Assembly (NCBI GenBank): GCA_016744775.1
Contig: JADGDS010000002.1
Coordinates: 482,088 to 536,509, forward strand
Direction: 5' to 3'
Length of the DNA stretch: 54,422 nucleotides
Source of the DNA: Candidatus Marithrix sp.
Lineage (GTDB): Bacteria > Pseudomonadota > Gammaproteobacteria > Beggiatoales > Beggiatoaceae
In this document: positions 45,691 through 54,422 of the stretch, piece by piece
Numbering within the stretch: position 1 is the stretch's first letter
Layout of the letters: each line of letters opens with the position of its first letter
The notes under the pieces: model-generated
What the model was told of the DNA's origin: nothing
Database searches by the model: none
Seen by the model: the letters and a program-made list of their open reading frames with translations, nothing else
Program-made: the position numbers and the translations under genes

Positions 45691-48087
45691 ATGACAATTC
45701 TACCAGTTCTCCCTTTAAGGGATGTAGTTGTTTATCCACATATGGTAGTGCCATTATTTGTTGGACGAGAAAAGTCTATTGAGACTTTAGAAAAGGCACT
45801 GGCAGATAATCAACAAATACTTTTAGTAACACAAAAAAGTGCAACTCAAAATGAGCCAACAAGTGAAGATATTTATAATGTTGGCACCATTTCTAAGATT
45901 TTACAATTATTAAAATTACCAGATGGTACAATCAAATTGTTGGTTGAAGGTAAGCAACGGGCTCAAATTAATAATTTTATTACTAATGATGATGAATTTA
46001 AAGCTGAGATAAATTCATTATCAACTATTAATAAAATGGATGAACAAGAGCTTGAAGTTTTATCCCGTTCAATTATATCACAATTTGAAGAATATACAAA
46101 ACTTAATCAAAAAGTACCTAAAGAATTATTAAACTCCTTATCAAATATTGATGATCCCGCTAGATTAGCCGATACTATTGCCGCTCATATGGCAATAAAA
46201 ATTGATGCTAAACAACAAATTCTTGAGATTGCTGAATTACCCGAACGTTTAGAACATATAATTAATTTAATTGATTTAGAAATTGAGTTACTTCAGGTTG
46301 AAAAACGTGTTCGTAAAAGAGTTAAAAGCCAGATGGATAAAAGTCAGAGAGATTATTATCTCAATGAAAAAATCAAGGCTATTCAACATGAATTAGGGGA
46401 AATTGACGAAGAAGAAGAAGCACCTAATGAAATTGAAGAACTCAGTGAAAAAATTGAAGCGGCTGGTATGTCGAAGGAAGCTAAAGATAAAGCTTTCGCA
46501 GAATTAAAAAAACTGAAGATGATGTCACCTATGTCATCTGAAGCGACAGTGGTGCGTAATTATATTGATGTATTATTAGAAGTACCTTGGAAAAAACGTT
46601 CTAGAATTAGTCGTGATCTAACTAAAGCAGAAAATATTTTAGATGCTGATCATTATGGTTTAGAAAAAGTTAAAGAACGTATTGTTGAATATTTAGCAGT
46701 TCAGCAGCGCGTTAAAAAAATGAAAGGTCCGATTTTATGTTTAGTAGGACCACCGGGAGTAGGGAAAACCTCTTTGGGTAAATCTATTGCTAATGCCACT
46801 AATCGTAAATTTGTGCGTATGTCTTTAGGTGGATTACGTGATGAAGCTGAAGTTCGTGGACATCGTCGTACTTATATAGGCTCACTGCCCGGTAAGATTA
46901 TTCAAAATTTATCTAAGGTTGCGGTACGAAATCCATTATTTTTATTAGATGAAATTGATAAAATGTCAACCGACTTTCGCGGTGATCCTTCCTCTGCTTT
47001 ATTAGAAGTTCTTGATCCTGAACAAAATAATACTTTTAATGACCATTATATGGATGTAGATTATGATCTATCTGATATAATGTTCGTGGCAACTGCAAAT
47101 AGTTTAAATATTCCAGCTCCTCTGTTAGATAGAATGGAAGTGATTCATTTATCAGGATATACAGAAGATGAAAAACTTAATATTAGTAAGACTTATTTGC
47201 TGGCAAAACAATTAAAAAATAATGGTCTTAAAGAATCTGAACTATCAATTAGTGATGCTGCTATCCGTGATATAATTCGTTTTTATACCCGTGAAGCTGG
47301 TGTGCGTAATTTAGAACGTGAACTTGCCAAAATTTGCCGTAAAGTTATTAGGCAAATTTTGCTGAAAACTAAAAAAGTTGCGATTAGTTCAAAAAATCTA
47401 AATAAATATTTAGGTGTACAACGTTTTCGTTATGGACGCGCTCAAGAATCGGATCATATTGGTCAAGTTACTGGCTTAGCATGGACTGAGGTAGGTGGTG
47501 ATTTACTTACAATTGAAGCGGCTAAGATGATTGGTAAGGGTAAATTGTCATATACTGGACAATTAGGCGATGTAATGCAAGAATCTATTCAAGCGGCTAT
47601 GAGTGTGGTTCGTGGACGTTCACAGAGTTTGGGAATAGAAGCAGATTTTTATCAAAAGTATGATTTGCACATTCATGTACCTGAAGGAGCAACGCCTAAA
47701 GATGGTCCTAGTGCTGGTATTAGTATGTGTACTGCGATAGTATCGGTATTGACAAATATTCCAGTACGTTCAGATGTGGCAATGACAGGTGAGATTACTT
47801 TGCGTGGAGAAGTTTTACCAATTGGCGGTTTAAAAGAAAAATTATTAGCTGCTTTAAGAGGCGGTATTAGTATGGTTTTAATTCCCCAAGAAAATCAGCG
47901 TGATTTAGAAGAAATTCCAGATAATATCAAGAAAAACATTAAGATCCATCCAGTAAGATGGATTGAAGAAGTTCTTGAAATTGCTTTGCAACATATGCCA
48001 ATACCACAAAAAGAAGATATGATTTTTGAATCAAATGTAAAAAATGGTATTGGAATTGAACAAAACCAACGCATACAAACGCATTAA
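45691..48087 (+). CDS. lon: Lon ATP-dependent protease
   Basis: 798 residues. N-terminal substrate-binding domain ([23 protein letters not shown]), coiled region, AAA+ with [15 protein letters not shown] and FLLDEIDKM, and the C-terminal protease domain with the Ser-Lys dyad in [12 protein letters not shown] and [10 protein letters not shown]. Cytoplasmic quality-control protease; also degrades antitoxins, so relevant to the toxin-antitoxin loci in this window. Confidence 0.97.
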   Translation: MTILPVLPLRDVVVYPHMVVPLFVGREKSIETLEKALADNQQILLVTQKSATQNEPTSEDIYNVGTISKILQLLKLPDGTIKLLVEGKQRAQINNFITNDDEFKAEINSLSTINKMDEQELEVLSRSIISQFEEYTKLNQKVPKELLNSLSNIDDPARLADTIAAHMAIKIDAKQQILEIAELPERLEHIINLIDLEIELLQVEKRVRKRVKSQMDKSQRDYYLNEKIKAIQHELGEIDEEEEAPNEIEELSEKIEAAGMSKEAKDKAFAELKKLKMMSPMSSEATVVRNYIDVLLEVPWKKRSRISRDLTKAENILDADHYGLEKVKERIVEYLAVQQRVKKMKGPILCLVGPPGVGKTSLGKSIANATNRKFVRMSLGGLRDEAEVRGHRRTYIGSLPGKIIQNLSKVAVRNPLFLLDEIDKMSTDFRGDPSSALLEVLDPEQNNTFNDHYMDVDYDLSDIMFVATANSLNIPAPLLDRMEVIHLSGYTEDEKLNISKTYLLAKQLKNNGLKESELSISDAAIRDIIRFYTREAGVRNLERELAKICRKVIRQILLKTKKVAISSKNLNKYLGVQRFRYGRAQESDHIGQVTGLAWTEVGGDLLTIEAAKMIGKGKLSYTGQLGDVMQESIQAAMSVVRGRSQSLGIEADFYQKYDLHIHVPEGATPKDGPSAGISMCTAIVSVLTNIPVRSDVAMTGEITLRGEVLPIGGLKEKLLAALRGGISMVLIPQENQRDLEEIPDNIKKNIKIHPVRWIEEVLEIALQHMPIPQKEDMIFESNVKNGIGIEQNQRIQTH

Positions 48088-48151
48088 CGTGTTATAATAA
48101 GTCTGAATCTTCATTCTTTAGGTAGTGATTAAAAAAAATTTGCAAACACTA

Positions 48152-48180
48152 TTGATTTTTCCAATCTATTACCTTATAAT
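48152..48180 (+). promoter_or_regulatory. Sigma70 promoter of hupB
   Basis: TTGATT (48152-48157), a 17-nt spacer and a perfect TATAAT (48175-48180) precede hupB by about 27 nt; the Shine-Dalgarno GGGGGA is at 48198-48203. Confidence 0.75.
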
Positions 48181-48206
48181 AGTATGCAACTCCAGTTGGG
48201 GGATAA

Positions 48207-48479
48207 ATGAATAAATCAGAATTAATTCAAGCTGTCGCTGACTCAGCTGATATTTCTAAAGCTGATGCCGCAAAAGCGGTAGATGCCGTAGTAGATAGTA
48301 TTAAAGATGCTTTAGCAAAAGATGATACAGTAACTCTTATAGGTTTCGGTACATTTTCAGTACGTGAACGTGCTGCACGAGTAGGACGTAATCCACGTAC
48401 TGGTGAACGCCTTGATATTAAGGCTGCTAAAGTTCCAGCATTTAAAGCTGGCAAAGCTCTTAAAGATGCGGTAAACTAA
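48207..48479 (+). CDS. hupB: DNA-binding protein HU-beta
   Basis: 90 residues. [32 protein letters not shown] then the conserved [25 protein letters not shown]-binding arm. Histone-like nucleoid protein. Positioned between lon and ppiD as in E. coli, but here two tRNA genes separate it from ppiD. Confidence 0.97.
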   Translation: MNKSELIQAVADSADISKADAAKAVDAVVDSIKDALAKDDTVTLIGFGTFSVRERAARVGRNPRTGERLDIKAAKVPAFKAGKALKDAVN

Positions 48480-48511
48480 TAAGTAGTTTGTGACAGATAG
48501 AAGAAGTTTCT

Positions 48512-48584
48512 GGGTGTTTAGCTCAGTTGGGAGAGCGTCGCCCTTACAAGGCGAATGTCGGGGGTTCAAGTCCCTCAACACCCA
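48512..48584 (+). tRNA. tRNA-Val (UAC)
   Basis: Acceptor GGGTGTT/AACACCC, D arm TAGCTCAGTTGGGAGAG, anticodon stem TCGCC/GGCGA with loop CTTACAA, anticodon TAC, T arm GGGGGTTCAAGTCCCT. No CCA encoded (AAAA follows). Confidence 0.93.
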
Positions 48585-48633
48585 AAAGTATTTGCATATA
48601 CTCTTAAACAAGAGTATAATAATAAAAATAATT

Positions 48634-48710
48634 GGAGCAGTAGCTCAGCTGGTTAGAGTATCGGCCTGTCACGCCGAGGGTCGCGGGTTCGAGTCCCGTC
48701 TGCTCCGCCA
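48634..48710 (+). tRNA. tRNA-Asp (GUC)
   Basis: Acceptor GGAGCAG/CTGCTCC, anticodon loop CTGTCAC with GTC, T arm GCGGGTTCGAGTCCCGT, GCCA encoded. A small hairpin (ATACTCTT/AAGAGTAT, about 48597-48616) lies between it and tRNA-Val. Confidence 0.95.
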
Positions 48711-48718
48711 ATTTGATA

Positions 48719-48752
48719 AAGCGTATCTTATAGTATAAGATGCGCTTTTTTT
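48719..48752 (+). terminator. Rho-independent terminator after tRNA-Asp
   Basis: GCGTATCTTA and TAAGATGCGC pair (one G-T) across a short loop and are followed by a run of seven T. A textbook terminator for the hupB-tRNA transcript, upstream of ppiD. Confidence 0.85.
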
Positions 48753-48785
48753 ATGTCTAAAATTTCTTAAAGAGGTAATAAAATT

Positions 48786-50681
48786 ATGCTACAAAATATT
48801 CGTGAAGGTATTCAAGGTTGGTTAGCTTGGGTTATTGTTATTATTATATGTATTCCTTTTGCTTTATGGGGAATACAGGAATATGTGTCTCCGACACCAA
48901 AAAGTTTGGTAGCTGAAGTTAATGGAGTGGAATTATCTGAGCGTGATTTTCAAAATCTAGTACGTCAACGCAAACAGCAATTACGCGCTATGTTTAAAGA
49001 TCAAAATATAGATTTATCGTTTATGGATGCTCAAATTAAGAAAAATGTGTTAGAGCAGATGATAGAAGAACAAGTATTATTACAATCTGCTCAAAATGCT
49101 GGTATGCGTATTGGTGATAATTTGTTAGTACGAAAGATTCATGCAATTCCTAATTTTCAAGAGAATGATGTTTTTTCTCAAGATAGATATGAGCAGTTAT
49201 TAAGTGCTAATGGCATGTCTAAACAGAAATTTGAGATTGATATGCGAAACGCTACATTGTTAGAGCAACTTCGATTAGGAGTTACTAATTCTGCTTTTGT
49301 AACTGATTATGATAAGCAACAACGCGCCGCTGTCGAAAAACAAGAACGTTTATTAAGTTATGTGATTATTCCTGCTAATCGTTTTAAGGCTGAAGTTGAG
49401 ATTAGTGATGCTGATATTGATGCTTATTATAAGAAAAATGCTAGCAGATATATGACTGATGAGAAAGTCAGTGTTGAATATGTGGAATTTTCCCAAAAAG
49501 ATTTAGCTGATATTAAGATCAAGGAAGAAACGATAAAGGAATATTATAAAGCTAATAAAGATAAATTTAAGACTCCGATACAATGGAAAGCGCGACATAT
49601 TTTGATTGAAGCTGGTAGTGATGCTACAGATGAAGAAGTTAAAGAAGCAGAAAAACAAGCACAAGATTTGTTGGTAAAAATAAATGCTGGTGAGTCGTTT
49701 GAGGATTTAGCTAAGAAGTTTTCTGATGATTTTGGTAGTAAAAAAACTGGCGGTGATTTAGGTTGGTTTGGTTCTAAAACTATGGTTAAGCCATTTGAAG
49801 ATGCTGTGAAAGTTCTGAAAGTTGGTGAAGTTAGTTCGGTTCCTGTTAAAACTCAGTTTGGTTTTCACGTGATTAAATTGGAAGATATTAAACCTGAAGT
49901 TGTGCGTCCATTTGATGATGTGCGTGAAGATTTATTAGCTGATTTAAAGAAAGAACGCGCCGAATCTGCTTTTCATGGGCAAGCAGAACAGTTTGCTAAT
50001 TTGGCATTTGAAAATCCTAATAGTTTAGAAGTTTTAAGTAAAACTTTAAATTTAAAGAGTAAGACTACGGAATTATTTAGCAATAGAGGAAGTCAGGATA
50101 AAGATTCTATTGTTTCTAATCCTAAAGTTGTTAAAGCTGCTTTTAGTGATGCTGTGTTAAAAGATCGCTATAATAGTGAAGTGATTCAAATCGGTGAACA
50201 ACATATTGTGGTATTACGTTTAAAAGATCATGAACCAGCTAAAGCTAAACCGCTTGATGAGGTGAAAGATGAGATTGTTGCCGCTTTAACTAAAGAAAGA
50301 ATAGAAAAGAAAGCGGAATCTTTAGGTAAGAAGTTATTAACAGAAATTAAGGATAAGGTTGATATACTTAAGGATTATGAAGATTTAAATTGGTCAGCAG
50401 CAATGTGGGCTGGAAGAGATGATACTATTGTTCCAAAAGCTATTGTTAGTGAAGCGTTTAAGCTTGGAAAAGTGAGTAAAGACAAAGCTATTTATGAAGG
50501 AATTGAGTTAGATAATGAAGATTATGCTTTGATTGCCTTATTAGATGTTAAAGATGGTAAAGATGATGCTGAAGCAGATGTTAAGAAGCAGGAAGAAGCA
50601 ATTGGTGAGAATGAGTTTAAACAGTTTGTTTCTAGTTTAAAAGCTAAGGCTGAAATTAAAGATCTTTCTAAGCCATTATAA
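48786..50681 (+). CDS. ppiD: PpiD-like periplasmic folding factor (SurA/parvulin family)
   Basis: 631 residues, as E. coli PpiD (623). MLQNIREGIQGWLAWVIVI is the PpiD N terminus with one TM anchor (WLAWVIVIIICIPFALWGI), then SurA-like N-domain (VNGVELSERDFQNLV), and one parvulin domain about 265-365 (KARHILIEAG, GGDLGWFG, VPVKTQFGFHVIKL). A C-terminal helical region follows. Inner-membrane chaperone near the Sec exit. With a trigger factor lacking PPIase, this is the only prolyl-isomerase-type gene in the window. Confidence 0.93.
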   Translation: MLQNIREGIQGWLAWVIVIIICIPFALWGIQEYVSPTPKSLVAEVNGVELSERDFQNLVRQRKQQLRAMFKDQNIDLSFMDAQIKKNVLEQMIEEQVLLQSAQNAGMRIGDNLLVRKIHAIPNFQENDVFSQDRYEQLLSANGMSKQKFEIDMRNATLLEQLRLGVTNSAFVTDYDKQQRAAVEKQERLLSYVIIPANRFKAEVEISDADIDAYYKKNASRYMTDEKVSVEYVEFSQKDLADIKIKEETIKEYYKANKDKFKTPIQWKARHILIEAGSDATDEEVKEAEKQAQDLLVKINAGESFEDLAKKFSDDFGSKKTGGDLGWFGSKTMVKPFEDAVKVLKVGEVSSVPVKTQFGFHVIKLEDIKPEVVRPFDDVREDLLADLKKERAESAFHGQAEQFANLAFENPNSLEVLSKTLNLKSKTTELFSNRGSQDKDSIVSNPKVVKAAFSDAVLKDRYNSEVIQIGEQHIVVLRLKDHEPAKAKPLDEVKDEIVAALTKERIEKKAESLGKKLLTEIKDKVDILKDYEDLNWSAAMWAGRDDTIVPKAIVSEAFKLGKVSKDKAIYEGIELDNEDYALIALLDVKDGKDDAEADVKKQEEAIGENEFKQFVSSLKAKAEIKDLSKPL

Positions 50682-50698
50682 GATAGTTAAGTCAAGCA

Positions 50699-50822
50699 AT
50701 GGTGGGTTTCGCTTCGCTCTACCCAATGGTGGGTTTCGCTTCGCTCTACCCACCCTACAAAGTTATGACATATTCATCCATTTTAGTAGGGTGGGTAGAG
50801 CGGAGCGAAACCCACCTACATT
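50699..50822. repeat. GGTGGGTTTCGCTTCGCTCTACCCA repeat cluster
   Basis: Two direct units (about 50699-50725 and 50726-50760) and one inverted unit (about 50787-50822, GTGGGTAGAGCGGAGCGAAAC...). Direct and inverted copies can form a long stem. The copy of CAAAGTTATGACA between them (50759-50771) duplicates the sequence around the metG start codon. Confidence 0.75.
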
Positions 50823-50834
50823 GCCAACAAAGTT

Positions 50835-52817
50835 ATGACAGATTCGTCAGTGAGAAAAATTTTAGTTACTAGTGCTTTGCCTTATGCTAATGGTTCAATT
50901 CATATTGGGCATTTAGTTGAGTATATTCAAACAGATATATGGGTAAGGTTTCAGAAGTTACGGGGTCATGAGTGTTATTATGTTTGTGCTGATGATGCTC
51001 ATGGTACTCCTATTATGTTACGCGCTCAACAGGGTGGTATTCATCCTGAAGAGTTGATTGCTGGTTTTAATGCTGAGCATCAGGCAGATTTTCGTGATTT
51101 TGGTATTGAGTTTGATAATTATTATTCGACTCATAGCCCTGAAAATAGGACTTTAGCTGGGCAAATTTATCAAAGTTTGAAGGATGGTGGACATATTATT
51201 AGTCGCACCATTAGTCAGGCTTATGATCCTGAAAAGCAGATGTTTTTACCTGATCGTTTTGTTCGGGGTGAATGTCCTAAGTGTGGTGCTAAGGATCAGT
51301 ATGGGGATAATTGTGAGGCTTGTGGTGCTACTTATAATCCTACTGATTTGAAGAATCCGGTTTCAGCAGTTTCTGGTGCTACTCCGATTGAAAAGGATTC
51401 GGAACATTTTTTCGTCAATTTGTCCGATTTTGAGACTATGTTGCAGGAATGGATGAGTGATAGTAAAGTTTTGCATCCTGCGGTTAAACATAAGTTAAAT
51501 GAGTGGTTTGAGACTGGTTTACAGGCTTGGGATATTTCTCGTGATGCTCCTTATTTTGGTTTTGAAATTCCTGATCATCCGGGCAAGTATTTTTATGTTT
51601 GGTTAGATGCGCCTGTTGGTTATATGGCGAGTTTTAAAAATCTATGTGATAAGCAAAAACTTGATTTTAATGAGTTTTGGTCTGCGGATAGTAAGGCAGA
51701 ATTATATCATTTTATTGGTAAGGATATTGTTTATTTCCATTCTTTATTCTGGCCCGCGATGTTGACTGCTGCTGGTTTTAGAAAGCCAAGTGCTATTTTT
51801 GTACATGGCTTTCTAACTGTGGATGGACAGAAAATGTCTAAGTCACGCGGTACTTTTGTTAATGCTAGAACTTATTTAGAGAATTTAGATCCTGAATATT
51901 TGCGTTATTATTTTGCGGCTAAGTTAGGCAGCGGAGTTGATGATCTTGATTTAAATTTAGATGATTTTATTCAACGTGTTAATTCTGATTTGGTAGGCAA
52001 GATTGTTAATATAGCTAGTCGTTGTTCGGGATTTATTACTAAACGCTTTGATGGTAAATTAGCGGCTAGTTTGGCTGATAGTGAACTTTATCAGTCTTTT
52101 CTTGACAAGGAAACTGTGATAGCGTCGGCTTATGAAAATCGTGAATATAATAAGTTAGTTCGTGAAATTATGGCTTTGGCTGATCGCGCTAATCAGTATG
52201 TTGATGAATATAAGCCTTGGGTGATGGCAAAGCAAGCTGGTGAAGAAGCTCAGTTACAGGCTGTTTGTAGTCAAGCTTTAAATCTGTTTAGGGTGTTAAT
52301 GAGTTATTTGTCACCTATTTTGCCGCTGATGGCAAACAAGGTTGAAGACTTTTTAGCGGCTGCTTTGACTTGGAAACCAGAACCATTGTTGGATCATAGT
52401 ATTAATAAGTTTAAGCCTTTGATGAAGCGAATAGAGCAAAAACAAGTGGATGCTATGATAGAAAAGAAGGAACCGGAACCGGAAGTGGAATTTGTCGATT
52501 ATGAGGATTTTGCTAAGGTAGATTTACGTATTGCTCATATTGTAAAAGCTGAACATATTGAAGGTGCAGCAAAATTATTGCGTTTAACTTTAGATGTGGG
52601 TGAGGAAAAGACACGCAATGTATTTGCTGGAATTAAGGACGCTTATACGCCTGAAGAGTTGACTGGGCGTTTTACATTGATGGTGGCTAATTTGAAACCG
52701 CGTAAAATGCGATTTGGTTTATCAGAAGGTATGGTATTGGCTGCTGGTCCGGGTAAGAAGGAGATCTTTTTGCTGCAACCTGATGATGGGGCTAAGGCTG
52801 GGATGCGGGTTAAATAA
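50835..52817 (+). CDS. metG: Methionyl-tRNA synthetase
   Basis: 660 residues, MetG1 type. HIGH motif [14 protein letters not shown], zinc knuckle [23 protein letters not shown] in [12 protein letters not shown], anticodon domain, and a C-terminal EMAPII-like tRNA-binding domain ([37 protein letters not shown]). Class I synthetase charging both initiator and elongator tRNA-Met. The ATG at 50835 follows a repeat element and lacks an obvious strong Shine-Dalgarno site. Confidence 0.97.
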   Translation: MTDSSVRKILVTSALPYANGSIHIGHLVEYIQTDIWVRFQKLRGHECYYVCADDAHGTPIMLRAQQGGIHPEELIAGFNAEHQADFRDFGIEFDNYYSTHSPENRTLAGQIYQSLKDGGHIISRTISQAYDPEKQMFLPDRFVRGECPKCGAKDQYGDNCEACGATYNPTDLKNPVSAVSGATPIEKDSEHFFVNLSDFETMLQEWMSDSKVLHPAVKHKLNEWFETGLQAWDISRDAPYFGFEIPDHPGKYFYVWLDAPVGYMASFKNLCDKQKLDFNEFWSADSKAELYHFIGKDIVYFHSLFWPAMLTAAGFRKPSAIFVHGFLTVDGQKMSKSRGTFVNARTYLENLDPEYLRYYFAAKLGSGVDDLDLNLDDFIQRVNSDLVGKIVNIASRCSGFITKRFDGKLAASLADSELYQSFLDKETVIASAYENREYNKLVREIMALADRANQYVDEYKPWVMAKQAGEEAQLQAVCSQALNLFRVLMSYLSPILPLMANKVEDFLAAALTWKPEPLLDHSINKFKPLMKRIEQKQVDAMIEKKEPEPEVEFVDYEDFAKVDLRIAHIVKAEHIEGAAKLLRLTLDVGEEKTRNVFAGIKDAYTPEELTGRFTLMVANLKPRKMRFGLSEGMVLAAGPGKKEIFLLQPDDGAKAGMRVK

Positions 52818-52829
52818 AGTTAGTTAGGT

Positions 52830-52872
52830 TAGCGTGTCGGTGTATAAGTATTTGCTTATACATCCTACGCTA
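52830..52872. terminator. Bidirectional stem-loop between metG and the excalibur gene
   Basis: TAGCGT (52830-52835) with ACGCTA (52867-52872), and TGTATAAG (52841-52848) with CTTATACA (52855-52862), form an interrupted stem between two convergent genes. It touches the stop codon of the minus-strand gene. Confidence 0.6.
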
Positions 52873-52873
52873 G

Positions 52874-53134
52874 CTATCGAGAAACCTTAGAGTTTTTTCT
52901 TATTAATGAACTATCAGAACAAATATTTTCACAAGGAATACCATCCTTATCACCATCTAAAGATGGACATTTAGTTAAATAACTGTATGCTTCATTACAA
53001 GACTTCATATCTTTACAGTAAGGCACTCCAGGACATCTTTTCTGATATTTCTGAGAAGCCATCGCAGAAGTTGTCCAAAAAGCAAGCCCTGAAATAAGTA
53101 ATGCAAATAGTCTTATTTTCTTTGTATTTATCAT
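52874..53134 (-). CDS. Secreted excalibur-domain protein
   Basis: 86 residues from the ATG at 53134. Signal peptide (KIRLFALLISGLAFWTTSAMA) then a Cys-rich segment CPGVPYCKDMKSCNEAYSYLTKCPSLDGDKDGIPCENIC. CxDMxSCxEA and LDGDxDGIPCE are the marks of the excalibur calcium-binding domain. Six cysteines suggest disulfides in the periplasm. In other bacteria the domain is attached to thermonuclease or surface proteins; here it stands alone. Confidence 0.82.
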   Translation of the reverse strand: MINTKKIRLFALLISGLAFWTTSAMASQKYQKRCPGVPYCKDMKSCNEAYSYLTKCPSLDGDKDGIPCENICSDSSLIRKNSKVSR

Positions 53135-53241
53135 AAATAGCAAAATATATCTTAAATTGAATTGCTGCATAATATAAACGATAATTAATACAGAAAACAG
53201 CCACTGCTAGTATTAATTTTACCAACTGTGAGGATGTATTT

Positions 53242-53601
53242 ATGGAGGTGTATGAAAATATGAAATTTATTCGTCAGTTTAAAAAATGGTCTCAAGAAGA
53301 AATGGCGGAAAAATTAGATATGAGTCTTAATGGCTATGCTAAGATTGAGCAGGGTAAGGTAGATATTAATCTTTCTCGATTAAAGCAAATTGCAGAAATT
53401 TTTGGTGTTAAATTGGAACAATTGGTGGGTTTAAATGATAAAAATGTGTTTAATTTTATTGAAAATCATAATCAACATAATACATTTGAGCAAACAATAT
53501 ACAAACATGAATTAGAAAAAGCTAATTTAATTCTTGAGCAAAAAGATAAGGAAAATGCTTATCTTAAGGATATAATTGAGTTGCTAAAGAAGCAAGGTTA
53601 A
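53242..53601 (+). CDS. XRE-family regulator with C-terminal coiled coil (paralogue of 17284)
   Basis: 119 residues. HTH (MKFIRQFKKWSQEEMAEKLD-MSLNGYAKIEQGKVDINLSRLKQIAEIFGV), then a linker with NKVFNF-type segment (KNVFNFIENHNQHN) and a coil (KHELEKANLILEQKDKENAYLKDIIELL). Clearly related to the protein at 17284-17676 along its whole length. GAGGAT before the ATG at 53242. It neighbours hicAB, as its paralogue neighbours the MazF-like pair. Confidence 0.87.
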   Translation: MEVYENMKFIRQFKKWSQEEMAEKLDMSLNGYAKIEQGKVDINLSRLKQIAEIFGVKLEQLVGLNDKNVFNFIENHNQHNTFEQTIYKHELEKANLILEQKDKENAYLKDIIELLKKQG

Positions 53602-53805
53602 ATAACGTGTATAAGCAAAATTATGCTATAATTTATGATTTTGAATAAGATTAGGAAACTTCATGTTTGCGCATAAAATGCTAAAAAATTCCAAGGTTGT
53701 ATAAAAAAAGCACCAGTTGATTTATCAACTAATCCAGATTATCTTGTTATATCTTTGTAAGAGGAGAGATTTTGTTAATTAATGTGAAGGATATTTAACA
53801 CCGCT

Positions 53806-53991
53806 ATGAAAGTTAAAGAAGTAATCAAATTATTAGAAGATGATAGTTGGGAGTTAGTTAGAACTAAAGGTAGTCACCGACAGTTTAAACATCCATTCAA
53901 GCAAGGTTGTGTAACAGTTGCTGGTAAGCTTAATATAGAGGTACCACCGGGTACACTTAACAATATATTGAAACAGGCTGGTTTAAAGTAG
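53806..53991 (+). CDS. hicA: HicA-family toxin
   Basis: 61 residues. MKVKEVIKLLEDDSWELVRTKG then SHRQFKHP, the double-stranded-RNA-binding-like fold with the catalytic His of GSHRQF, and VPPGTLNNILKQAGL at the end. An mRNA interferase. It is followed 12 nt later by hicB. The 204-nt gap upstream (53602-53805) shows no gene. Confidence 0.93.
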   Translation: MKVKEVIKLLEDDSWELVRTKGSHRQFKHPFKQGCVTVAGKLNIEVPPGTLNNILKQAGLK

Positions 53992-54003
53992 AAGGATTGA
54001 AAT

Positions 54004-54219
54004 ATGCGTTATGTTATCATTATAGAAGAAGGTGAAAATAGTTTTGGTGCTTATGTACCAGATTTACCGGGTTGTGTTGCAGTTGCTGAAACTAAAATTG
54101 AAGCATTGGAATTAATCGCTGAAGCTATTGAATTTCATTTAGAAGGATTACGTGAAGATGGAAAGTTAATACCTAGACCATTATCTACTACTGAATTTGT
54201 TGAAATTCATGCAAGTTAG
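54004..54219 (+). CDS. hicB: HicB-family antitoxin (short form)
   Basis: 71 residues. RYVIIIEEGENSFGAYVPDLPGCVAVAET is the partial RNase-H-like HicB fold, ending at EFVEIHAS with no DNA-binding tail. Short HicB proteins of this kind neutralise HicA; autoregulation would need another DNA-binding protein, perhaps the XRE regulator upstream. Confidence 0.92.
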   Translation: MRYVIIIEEGENSFGAYVPDLPGCVAVAETKIEALELIAEAIEFHLEGLREDGKLIPRPLSTTEFVEIHAS

Positions 54220-54233
54220 TAAAATGCTTTTTT

Positions 54234-54323
54234 GTTAGTACAACTAATTGAGAATTAAACTAATTAAAACACATAGTTTGATCAGCTGATCAATTCGTTT
54301 ATTTCATAATTAGTTGTACTAAC
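54234..54323. repeat. 16-bp inverted repeat with central palindrome
   Basis: GTTAGTACAACTAATT (54234-54249) and its exact complement (54308-54323) enclose 58 bp that contain the perfect 16-nt palindrome TTGATCAGCTGATCAA (54278-54293). It may be a small non-autonomous element or a terminator/regulatory site after hicAB. Confidence 0.65.
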
Positions 54324-54333
54324 ATGTCAACTA

Positions 54334-54422
54334 CCCCTGAGCTAAAGACACAGGGGCTTGAATCGTGAGATTCGAGATAGGTCTTAGGACTGAATAGGTG
54401 ATTAGGCTAAGTGTTAAATCAC
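54334..54422. mobile_element. Probable end of an IS605/IS1341-type element (partial)
   Basis: TCAACTACCCCTG (from 54327), loop, CAGGGGCTTGAATC. The hairpin CCCCTG/CAGGGG (54334-54339 and 54351-54356) preceded by TCAACTA and followed by GGCTTGAATCGTGAGATTCG resembles the subterminal hairpin at the ends of TnpB-encoding IS605/IS1341 elements. The remainder would lie past the window end. Confidence 0.45.

Noticed and set aside
48596..48616. Terminator between tRNA-Val and tRNA-Asp
   Set aside because: ATACTCTT/AAGAGTAT stem has no T run after it and is weak; a processing spacer is equally likely.
50699..50822. CRISPR-like repeats
   Set aside because: Only two direct units directly abutting plus one inverted unit; no spacers of regular length and no cas genes.

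Overview
The window is AT-rich DNA of a gammaproteobacterium. The evidence is gene order: tig-clpP-clpX-lon-hupB-ppiD, def-fmt-rsmB followed by a DUF4390 gene and ntrY-ntrX, and pcnB-folK-panB. The many short palindromic interspersed repeats, together with a CHAT/caspase-like/MoxR conflict cluster, resemble genomes of large sulfur-oxidising Thiotrichales (Beggiatoa/Thiomargarita/Achromatium type). That placement is an inference from style, not a tested assignment.

Layout. 1-2.8 kb: end of a 2-oxoglutarate dehydrogenase operon (sucB, lpd). 2.8-4.5 kb: a secreted orphan protein with a subtilase-propeptide-like region and a membrane protein. 4.5-6.9 kb (minus): cysS and a shortened RNase G. 6.9-10.1 kb: outer-membrane polysaccharide export lipoprotein plus a Wzc-like co-polymerase with a degenerate kinase domain. 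10.2-13.1 kb: rpmB, pcnB, folK, panB. 13.1-15.2 kb: an S58 (DmpA-like) peptidase coupled to an ATP-grasp ligase with a probable 3' frameshift. 15.3-16.2 kb: rplM-rpsI.

16.2-18.9 kb is a repeat-rich accessory island: nested inverted repeats, a 284-bp duplication carrying a truncated antitoxin gene and its operator, an XRE regulator, a small unknown protein and an intact MazF-like toxin with a ribbon-helix-helix antitoxin. 18.9-22.5 kb (minus) encodes a secreted protein and a large ClpB-like double AAA+ protein whose first ATPase site is degenerate. 22.6-25.2 kb: ispA followed by an ATPase/TOPRIM-like pair resembling RloA/RloB.

25.5-34.3 kb (minus) is the most striking region: a five-gene cluster encoding a small membrane protein; a CHAT protease-STAND NTPase ending in a death-like effector-associated domain (EAD); a second protein starting with a close copy of that EAD followed by an inactive-STAND-like region; a MoxR AAA+ ATPase; and a 1214-residue membrane protein with a vWA-like domain, two caspase-like regions that have lost their catalytic cysteines, and calcium-binding type-3 repeats. 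It looks like a regulated cell-suicide or immune module, with EAD-EAD pairing as the likely link between sensor and effector.

34.4-41.1 kb (minus): def-fmt-rsmB-DUF4390-ntrY-ntrX. 41.1-42.5 kb: pcm, coaD and a 2[4Fe-4S] ferredoxin. 42.5-50.7 kb: tRNA-Lys, tRNA-Leu, a trigger factor that lacks its PPIase domain, clpP, clpX, lon, hupB, tRNA-Val, tRNA-Asp, ppiD. 50.7-54.4 kb: repeat element, metG, an excalibur-domain protein, a second XRE regulator paralogous to the one at 17.3 kb, hicAB, and what looks like one end of an IS605/IS1341-type element running off the window.
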